A DNA stretch of 10,122 nucleotides from Promethearchaeota archaeon (GTDB lineage: Archaea > Asgardarchaeota > Lokiarchaeia > Sigynarchaeales > SOKP01). The translations under genes and the position numbers were made by a program. The notes under the pieces were generated by a model. That model ran no database searches, was not told where the DNA came from, and saw nothing but the letters and a program-made list of their open reading frames with translations. The stretch is from the NCBI GenBank assembly GCA_014729315.1, contig WJKD01000025.1, forward strand, positions 1-10,122, read 5' to 3'. Position 1 is the stretch's first letter, and each line of letters starts with the position of its first letter. Positions 4,897-10,122 of the stretch are shown one piece after another.

Positions 4897-5988
4897 CTAC
4901 GCACCTTTAATTTTTGCTAAACTGGGAATCTCTTCTCGTACTTCTCGAACCATCGTAATGGCGTTTTCAGGACATGTGACCGCGCATAATCCGCATCCCA
5001 CACACTTATCCTTCTCAATCTCGGCAACCTCGTCAACAGTTATCGCTCCAAACTTACATCTGTCGATACAAGTTCCGCAGCCCACACACTTTTCGATGTC
5101 CACACTGCTCAAGTAATTCGCCCGTGCGATTGCTCTGGGATTATCGTAGCGCGTCAACCCTCCTATGGCTCCGCAGCAACATTCGCAGCACGCGCATAAT
5201 AAGTTTGCTTGTTCGACGATATTATCAGTGCAGTGAACTAACCCCAATTCAGCCGCTTCCCTTGCGATTTCTTTTACCTTTTCTCGATCTACTATTTGCA
5301 CCGCTTCGTCGTTCACATCCGCAAAACCTCGAGCGAGGGGTCCCATGATAATACAGTTATGGATCGGATATTTATCTTTACACTTTCTGTCGCCTTCTAT
5401 TTCTTTACGCATGCGGCAAGGGCACGGTATTAGTGCAAAATCCTCGTTTTGTTCAATTATATGATAAACCTCTTCGATGGGGACGATTTGGTCTTTCGGC
5501 TCGATCATCTCGCTTACGGTGAGCACTCTCATGCGGGGATTTCCACTCCTGCTCGTCTCCCAGACTTTATAATATTCTCCTTTTTCAAAATATTTTCGGC
5601 TAAGGTCAGCGAATTTTTTAATCTCCGGTTTTTCCAAATTCCTTTTAAGGATAAACGGAGCGTCGTGAATCATCAACGGATTTGCAAGAGCGTACCTATT
5701 TCCTAATTTAAACAGAAAACTGCTTTCAACCGCCTCTTGAAGGATGGAATGGATTTTTTTTTTACTCAATCCCAATTTTTTCGACAGCTGGAACGCCGAA
5801 GTGGAAGCGGGAAAGATTTCTAATTCTTTTGCGACGTGCGCGACATCTGGTTTATACATCATACTTATGTATTCCAAATAAGTCTCTGTTGGTTCTCCAT
5901 TCTCGTCGGTGGGACACGACTGTGATTTTTTCTGTAATTTCTTAGCAATCCTTAAGAGATCTTTCTTATGTTGTTGGTTTTCAATCAT
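4897..5988 (-). CDS. Winged-helix, multi-[4Fe-4S] cluster protein
   Basis: The 363-residue protein has three parts. An N-terminal helical segment leads into a winged-helix-like unit (about 62-98: an FQLSKKLGLSKKKIHSIL stretch, then a beta-wing ending in NRYAL). The middle holds cysteines in the CPCR motif (C189, C191), C203, C212 and C253, then a dense CACCECCC run (265-272). The C-terminus is a classical two-cluster ferredoxin: C301/C304/C307/C311 and C329/C332/C335/C339, both CxxCxxCxxxC. The C-terminal clusters should carry electrons. The middle cysteines may hold a further cluster or a metal centre. Proteins combining CPCR, a Cys-dense run and a 2[4Fe-4S] tail occur in anaerobes; as far as I know their role is not defined. 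No membrane helices are seen. The ATG at 5988 has only a weak SD. It is divergent from the QueG-like gene across 184 bases, suggesting shared control. Confidence 0.85.
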   Translation of the reverse strand: MIENQQHKKDLLRIAKKLQKKSQSCPTDENGEPTETYLEYISMMYKPDVAHVAKELEIFPASTSAFQLSKKLGLSKKKIHSILQEAVESSFLFKLGNRYALANPLMIHDAPFILKRNLEKPEIKKFADLSRKYFEKGEYYKVWETSRSGNPRMRVLTVSEMIEPKDQIVPIEEVYHIIEQNEDFALIPCPCRMRKEIEGDRKCKDKYPIHNCIIMGPLARGFADVNDEAVQIVDREKVKEIAREAAELGLVHCTDNIVEQANLLCACCECCCGAIGGLTRYDNPRAIARANYLSSVDIEKCVGCGTCIDRCKFGAITVDEVAEIEKDKCVGCGLCAVTCPENAITMVREVREEIPSLAKIKGA

Positions 5989-6172
5989 ATTTTACCAGCT
6001 TCATAAATTACTTTTACTAATAAAAATATCCTTTTTTTCCTTCATATTTATTAGCTCAATTATATATTTAACATTTATTTTCAAAAATTAGACTAAATTA
6101 ATCTATACAAAAATTATACTTATTTATTATATAATAAATTTTAGAAAAAAAAATTTAAGAACTCATGGAATT
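5989..6172. promoter_or_regulatory. Shared divergent promoter region of the Fe-S gene pair
   Basis: This 184-base spacer is very AT-rich and must hold promoters for both the minus-strand winged-helix Fe-S gene and the plus-strand QueG-like gene. A clear TATA-like box for the latter is TATATAATAAAT at 6128-6139, predicting a start near 6159 and a leader of about 14 bases. For the minus gene the best candidate is the AATAAATATGAA-like stretch at about 6042-6053. No obvious palindromic operator stands out. Confidence 0.45.
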
Positions 6173-7282
6173 ATGACGAGTATAGAGAATCAGATAAAGA
6201 AATTGGCGCTTAACGAAGGTGCTTCCTTGGTAGGAATTTGTTCTACGAAAAGTATCAAAGATAAAGACTTTTCCAATCCCGAATATTTACTCGAAGGAGC
6301 TCAATCAGTCGTGAGCATTGCGATAAAATTTAACGACGAAAATGTCAGGAAGTATTTATCAAAGGAGGCGTATCTTCCTCTATGTCACGAAGAGGGATAT
6401 ATTACCAAGGATCTTTTAAAAATTGGAGATAGGTTAAAAGAATTCTTAGAAGAAAAGGGATTTCAAGCTTATAGGTGTAATGTGAATTTTAATTATCGTA
6501 ATATAAATACTAAAAGCAAAGCGATTATACCCGCTTTGAAAAAGCTGATTAACTTAATCAATAAGGATTTAAATACGAATATTACATTGACGTCAGAAGA
6601 GAAGAAGTCATTGCGAAGGCTCAAGAAAGTAATCTTAACAGGGCTAAGGAAAACGCCTATGGACTTAATACCTAAATTTTCCCATCGTTGTGCTGCGGTC
6701 GCATCTGGCTTGGGACGAGTAGGTTGGAGTGGTAACGTTATTACGAAAGATTATGGGGCGCGAGTCTTATTCAATTCTATTATCACTAACGCTAAATTAA
6801 TACCAGATGATCCTTTAAAAGAGAATCCTTGTGTTAAATGTAAGATCTGTGAGAAATCTTGTCAAGGTGGTTTATTTGATGGCAACGAATCTCAAATTAT
6901 TAATATTGGAGGTATTAAAGAAAAAATCGGCAAACGAAATAATTACGCATATTGTATAGCTATATGTAGTGGTATGACCGGTCAAAATAAATTTAAAGAG
7001 TGGTCAACATGGTCTCCCTTTCGACTCGACGATATTGATACGCTTCCCTCAGATGAGAGCGCCGTGAAATACGTTCAAAACATGTTTGCCAAGGCGGTTG
7101 AAGAAGGAGGAAAAGAAGCAGAAAATGTTCTTAGATTGGTCGAGAATACATTTCTGGGTCGAAACAAGAAAAATCCAGAAGATTTCAGACCCTCGTGTGG
7201 ATTTTGTCAATTAGTATGCGGTCCAACAATAAACGAAAAAAAAGAAAGCTACAAACGGATTTTAAATTCAGGAAGTGTGTAA
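6173..7282 (+). CDS. QueG-like double [4Fe-4S] cluster reductase-family protein
   Basis: The 369-residue protein has the core of the epoxyqueuosine reductase (QueG)/reductive dehalogenase-like family. Residues about 170-210 match the family pattern (S170-H171, GLGRVGWSG at 179-187, then DYGARV and the NSIITNAKL strand). Cysteines C220/C223/C226/C230 form CxxCxxCxxxC. A single C261 (CIAIC segment) and the final C342/C345/C349 complete the double-cluster module, in which the two [4Fe-4S] centres swap ligands. QueG enzymes use a cobalamin cofactor; whether this protein binds one is not visible. Differences from QueG are a charged helical insertion at about 106-168, and about 77 residues between the CIAIC segment and the last cysteine trio, longer than I expect for QueG. 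I therefore read it as a family member with a different substrate, not QueG. The ATG has a TATA box but only a weak SD. Confidence 0.82.
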   Translation: MTSIENQIKKLALNEGASLVGICSTKSIKDKDFSNPEYLLEGAQSVVSIAIKFNDENVRKYLSKEAYLPLCHEEGYITKDLLKIGDRLKEFLEEKGFQAYRCNVNFNYRNINTKSKAIIPALKKLINLINKDLNTNITLTSEEKKSLRRLKKVILTGLRKTPMDLIPKFSHRCAAVASGLGRVGWSGNVITKDYGARVLFNSIITNAKLIPDDPLKENPCVKCKICEKSCQGGLFDGNESQIINIGGIKEKIGKRNNYAYCIAICSGMTGQNKFKEWSTWSPFRLDDIDTLPSDESAVKYVQNMFAKAVEEGGKEAENVLRLVENTFLGRNKKNPEDFRPSCGFCQLVCGPTINEKKESYKRILNSGSV

Positions 7283-7383
7283 TAAATAAAGTTACTTTGG
7301 AGAGCATTCTCAAAAACTATGAAAAATAATCATAATGCATTCTTTTTATGGTATACTGCTTTTCTCACTGATGAAAAACCAAA

Positions 7384-8160
7384 TCATTTAAACAAGAAAT
7401 ACGCTCGAGTAGTTATGACAATAACAAACAAGACGGTATTCACGATACATCTCGGGTCAGGATATACAAAAAAGAGGAAAATTCCAATGAGCATTGCAAT
7501 TAAAAGCACGCCTATTGATGTGGCTTGAAACCTTGTTGTAACCGTATCTCGATATAATTTTTCCCCTAAAATCATGATTGCAGTTCCAAATACAACATGG
7601 TACGTTATCATTATGAAATTCGGGCTCTCACGTAATTTCCCCGTCCACGCCAGCATATAAAAGAGCAATCCCGTCCCTATTCCCTTTATAATGATGATGC
7701 TAAGATAGTCAATAATTTTTAGCGAATTCATATCTTCAAACTTTATTTTCTCGAAAAAAAACACGGAAAATATAACGGCATCCATTACGATCGCTACGCC
7801 CATTAGGATGTTAATGTAAAATCGGTCTTGAGCCGCACCAAAAACGATGAGCAAGATATATGAGATGATGTTTAAAAAAGCTATAGTGTTGGAAGAAGTT
7901 ATAATTTGAGATTCGAGAAGTGAACGTTCGTCGCTTTTTTTTAGTAGTATCAAAGAGAATAAAAGCACTACAGGGCCAAAAATTAGAGCAGTGACCATTG
8001 GTTCTAATATCCCAAAAGCCAAAACACCGATTATTACGTGCAAGATTCCCAAAGCCATAAGTAAATACAATGTGGCTCTTAATTTCCTTTTTTTCTTAAG
8101 CTTCTTACCGCCTTCAAGCTTATGAGCGGTACTTGCTTTCGAATCCTCATCGGAAATCAT
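7384..8160 (-). CDS. Polytopic membrane protein of unknown function (about 8 helices)
   Basis: The 258-residue protein has a hydrophilic, lysine-rich N-terminus (1-28) and then about eight hydrophobic helices: roughly 29-50, 53-73, 90-110, 115-136, 149-172, 181-200, 214-232 and 237-256. The basic N-terminus suggests that end is cytoplasmic, and an even helix number puts the C-terminus there too. I see no transporter, protease or enzyme signature, and few charged residues inside the helices, so neither substrate nor role can be named. Short loops without a large soluble domain argue against a receptor kinase or an ABC component. The ATG has GTGAT, matching the extended archaeal SD, 4 bases upstream, and a TATA box at about 8200-8212. 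It converges with the QueG-like gene across about 100 bases. The DUF169 gene lies upstream on the same strand but probably as a separate unit. Confidence 0.82.
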   Translation of the reverse strand: MISDEDSKASTAHKLEGGKKLKKKRKLRATLYLLMALGILHVIIGVLAFGILEPMVTALIFGPVVLLFSLILLKKSDERSLLESQIITSSNTIAFLNIISYILLIVFGAAQDRFYINILMGVAIVMDAVIFSVFFFEKIKFEDMNSLKIIDYLSIIIIKGIGTGLLFYMLAWTGKLRESPNFIMITYHVVFGTAIMILGEKLYRDTVTTRFQATSIGVLLIAMLIGIFLFFVYPDPRCIVNTVLFVIVITTRAYFLFK

Positions 8161-8164
8161 AAAA

Positions 8165-8212
8165 TCACTTTTTTGATCGTTTTCTTAACCTTCAAATTAA
8201 TTTATAATATAA
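8165..8212 (-). promoter_or_regulatory. Promoter and SD of the membrane protein gene
   Basis: The minus strand reads ATATTATAAATT at about 8200-8212, which places a start near 8180. GTGAT at about 8165-8169 fits the extended archaeal SD and lies 4 bases from the ATG. Confidence 0.45.
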
Positions 8213-8233
8213 GATAACTGAAATCAGCTAGCG

Positions 8234-8259
8234 GAGAGTTTCGAAGCTACTTAACTCTC
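8234..8259. repeat. Inverted repeat after the DUF169 gene
   Basis: GAGAGTT (8234-8240) pairs perfectly with AACTCTC (8253-8259) around a 12-base loop, plus a flanking G-T pair. It begins just after the DUF169 stop codon (read on the minus strand) and precedes the membrane protein promoter. It may be a 3'-end or transcription-stop structure, although no T run follows it. Confidence 0.4.
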
Positions 8260-8265
8260 TCATAT

Positions 8266-9120
8266 TTAGCGGCCTTTCTTCTCGATTTCTGTTTCTTCTA
8301 ACTTTTTGTCGATAATTTCCCTCATATATTTAAATCCAGGAGTAATATTTTCGTCCAGACCCATGGGGATCAAAGAGCGTATTGGAAAGCCCAAACCTTG
8401 ATGGCCTCCTGTTTTAAATAGATTTTCCAAAACGTAAAAGATATGCTTTCCGGGCATTCCTATCCCGATTTCGTAATCTTGAATCCCGGCAAACGCACGG
8501 TCTCCAGAACCTGGTACAACAATCTGCGGCTTTCGCGTTAAAAAAGGCATAAAACCTCCTTTACCGCACGATTCCCCGAATCCCTCAAAAGCCGACCTAA
8601 CCGCATACCTTTCTTTATGCTCGTAATTTAGAGCGTGAACAATATGAGTAATTTGTGCTCCGTTGCCGTATATTAAAACAGTATCAGGCATTATTACGCT
8701 TTCCGGTAAGGGAGAAGCAATAACTCCTCTATATCCAAGTTCGATGAGATTTTGATAATTTTTCATGTAAATCTTCTCAGCTCGTCGTTTTTCGGCTTGC
8801 TCGTCTTTGTGCCACCCTTGCCTCACTTGGCTTTCGATGAATTCTTCTTTAGTGATAGGCACCCATCCGTGTCCGACAGAAGAGGGCGTGCAAAAGTTAT
8901 CTTTAGACGATAAGGCATAGCTTTGCCCTAATTTTCTCGCCGCTGCAAATATCTGGCATATGCTCATCTTTTTGCCTGTCACATAGGGCTTGGTGACATT
9001 TTTCGGAATCTCTTTTTCGTCCTTAAAATATTTTATCGCTACGGGATACGTTGCGAGATGGAGTTTATCGTATATTTCTTGTCCCGCTTTTTGATAATCT
9101 TCTATTTTTTTTCCAACCAT
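8266..9120 (-). CDS. DUF169 family protein
   Basis: The 284-residue protein fits DUF169 (COG2043-type), a family common in anaerobic archaea and bacteria whose function is not established. Visible hallmarks are YPVAIKYF (25-32) near the start, C55 in SICQIFAAARKLG (53-65), C77 in a DNFCTP segment, a PLPE segment (137-140), C185 in an FGESCGKGGF segment (181-190), a PGSGDRAFAG stretch (203-212), and YEIGIGMPGKH (216-226). The three cysteines lie far apart and could contribute to a redox or metal site. No membrane helix or signal peptide is seen. The ATG has a good SD, AAGGA at 9126-9130, 5 bases away. The sulfatase gene ends 66 bases upstream on the same strand; a TATA-like AAATTAAATATTG at about 9168-9180 could give DUF169 its own promoter, although co-transcription is also possible because no T run ends the sulfatase. 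Confidence 0.86.
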   Translation of the reverse strand: MVGKKIEDYQKAGQEIYDKLHLATYPVAIKYFKDEKEIPKNVTKPYVTGKKMSICQIFAAARKLGQSYALSSKDNFCTPSSVGHGWVPITKEEFIESQVRQGWHKDEQAEKRRAEKIYMKNYQNLIELGYRGVIASPLPESVIMPDTVLIYGNGAQITHIVHALNYEHKERYAVRSAFEGFGESCGKGGFMPFLTRKPQIVVPGSGDRAFAGIQDYEIGIGMPGKHIFYVLENLFKTGGHQGLGFPIRSLIPMGLDENITPGFKYMREIIDKKLEETEIEKKGR

Positions 9121-9125
9121 TTTAT

Positions 9126-9180
9126 TCCTTTTTCTCTTTTATTTTTTGATTTTTATCGAAATTTTTCCAATATTTAATTT
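9126..9180 (-). promoter_or_regulatory. Promoter and SD of the DUF169 gene
   Basis: The minus strand reads AAATTAAATATTG at about 9168-9180, predicting a start near 9150. AAGGA at 9126-9130 is the SD. Confidence 0.42.
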
Positions 9181-9186
9181 TTACCT

Positions 9187-10122
9187 TTAAGTTAACGAGA
9201 CTCTTTGCGGTAAATGACTTTGAGCTCTTATATTTTCGATGCAAAGTTTATGAATTAATTTATACCTCAATTCTTTATCTTTATCCCATAAATTATTTAG
9301 CTCGTGTGGATCGTTTTTAAGATCGTATATATCGCCGAAATCCTCAAATTCATCGTAAATCGTTATCTTATGCTCCTTGGTTACCAAATGTCTTAATCTA
9401 TCGTGGAGTTCCTTAACGTCTTCGTCGTGCTCGATTAAGCACGAATCCCGAACCTCAGTTTCGGGATCCTTTAAGATCGGGGTTGCGTCAATTCCCTGCA
9501 TTCCAGGTGGATGATGTCTCTCCTTAATTCTGAGTAAGTTCAAAATCGTCATTGGTATGTCTATTGAACTTATGAGCGAATCGGTGACAGCAGATTTTGT
9601 CATACCTGGAACTCTCCAGATCATAGGAACTTTTAATATTCCGCTGAAAGGAGATTGCCCTTTTAAAATCATACCGTGATCTCCGCAGAAGTCGCCGTGA
9701 TCACTGGTATAGACCACAATTGTATTTTCTGCTAATCCTAACTTGTCTAAAGAAGCTAAAATGTTGCCAATACTGTGATCCATCATCGAAATCATCCCGT
9801 AAGTTCCCGCTAAGAAGTCTCTTACCTCTTTTTCCGTGGAATAGCGCAATACTGCCCCTCTAAACGCGGAATTCTCCCATTTGGGCCCAATAAACGGATG
9901 GTTTTTTAAGTCGTCCCGATGAAAAAAGCTTTCTGGAAGAGTCATTTTATCAGGATCGTACATATCCTTGTATTTACCAGGTGGGCAAACGGGGTGATGA
10001 GGATCTGGAAAGGAACAATGCAAAAAGAAAGGTTTGTCTCCAAATCCGCTTTCGTTATATTTTTCAAGAAAGCGTATTGTTCTTTCTTCCACATAATTAG
10101 TACTATAAAGCTCTTCTGGGAT
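9187..10122 (-). CDS. Sulfatase-family hydrolase, partial (N-terminal part outside window)
   Basis: The frame is open to the right window edge, giving the last 311 residues. A GTG at 10090-10092 could be mistaken for the start, but the ten codons before it are open and read like sulfatase (PEELYSTNY), so it is internal. The alkaline-phosphatase/sulfatase superfamily is clear: PFFLHCSF (31-38) then PHHP (41-44), the TYGMISMMDHSIG helix (107-119), SDHGD (140-144) and GDHGM followed by a lysine (147-154), which supply metal and substrate contacts. The C-terminal IYDLKNDPHELNNLW segment (265-279) is typical. The formylglycine signature CxPxR would lie upstream and cannot be checked, so sulfatase versus phosphonate monoester hydrolase is open. 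No signal peptide can be assessed. The substrate is unknown. An organic sulfate ester is the family default. Confidence 0.85.
   Translation of the reverse strand: MPEELYSTNYVEERTIRFLEKYNESGFGDKPFFLHCSFPDPHHPVCPPGKYKDMYDPDKMTLPESFFHRDDLKNHPFIGPKWENSAFRGAVLRYSTEKEVRDFLAGTYGMISMMDHSIGNILASLDKLGLAENTIVVYTSDHGDFCGDHGMILKGQSPFSGILKVPMIWRVPGMTKSAVTDSLISSIDIPMTILNLLRIKERHHPPGMQGIDATPILKDPETEVRDSCLIEHDEDVKELHDRLRHLVTKEHKITIYDEFEDFGDIYDLKNDPHELNNLWDKDKELRYKLIHKLCIENIRAQSHLPQRVSLT

Noticed and set aside
4889..5706. Plus-strand open frames opposite the winged-helix Fe-S gene (4889-5116, 5124-5348, 5449-5706)
   Set aside because: They mirror the cysteine-rich coding region; their apparent Ser/Arg/His richness is a by-product of the real gene's codons.
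7319..7528. Plus-strand open frame of about 69 codons overlapping the end of the membrane protein gene
   Set aside because: Most of it is antisense to the membrane protein coding region, and it lacks an SD.
10090..10092. GTG as the start of the sulfatase
   Set aside because: The frame stays open to the window edge and the ten preceding residues fit the sulfatase family, so this Val is internal.
1..10122. CRISPR array, insertion sequence or phage-type module
   Set aside because: No regularly spaced repeats, transposase-like protein, terminal inverted repeats or phage structural genes are visible.

Overview
The window is AT-rich DNA with archaeal expression signals. TATA-like boxes lie about 25 to 55 bases upstream of most starts, several starts have Shine-Dalgarno (SD) matches to the archaeal 16S tail, and oligo-T runs follow several genes. 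No rRNA, tRNA, CRISPR array or insertion sequence is visible. The protein mix (multi-cluster Fe-S proteins, DUF169, a DUF6125-like protein, a free-standing YbaK-type deacylase, a sulfatase) suits an anaerobic archaeon. Asgard (Lokiarchaeia-like) or another uncultured sediment lineage is my best guess, but no lineage-defining marker is present, so the assignment is weak.

Layout, left to right. Positions 1-454 hold no convincing protein gene; about 67-312 looks like a structured RNA locus (TATA-like box, five consecutive short hairpins, final T run). Next come two minus-strand genes, a small acidic protein with a TTG start (455-823) and a metallo-beta-lactamase-fold hydrolase (966-1856). A 309-base divergent spacer with a long imperfect inverted repeat follows, then a plus-strand YbaK-type aminoacyl-tRNA deacylase (2166-2636). 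A minus-strand degenerate GNAT-like protein (2738-3187) converges on it and appears leaderless. A DUF6125-like cysteine-rich protein (3381-3890) and an unrecognised cysteine-pair protein (4038-4892) lie on the plus strand.

The right half is dominated by redox-type genes. A winged-helix plus multi-[4Fe-4S] protein (4897-5988, minus) is divergent from a QueG-like double-cluster Fe-S protein (6173-7282, plus). They share a 184-base, extremely AT-rich spacer. An eight-helix membrane protein (7384-8160, minus), a DUF169 protein (8266-9120, minus) and the C-terminal part of a sulfatase (9187-10122, minus, running off the right edge) complete the window.

Most genes appear to be single transcription units, because nearly every intergenic gap carries a TATA-like box. 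The most plausible functional grouping is the divergent Fe-S pair, where the winged-helix protein could be a redox-sensing regulator or an electron carrier for its neighbour. Its own DNA-binding role and the electron-transfer link are inferences. No complete known pathway is encoded here.
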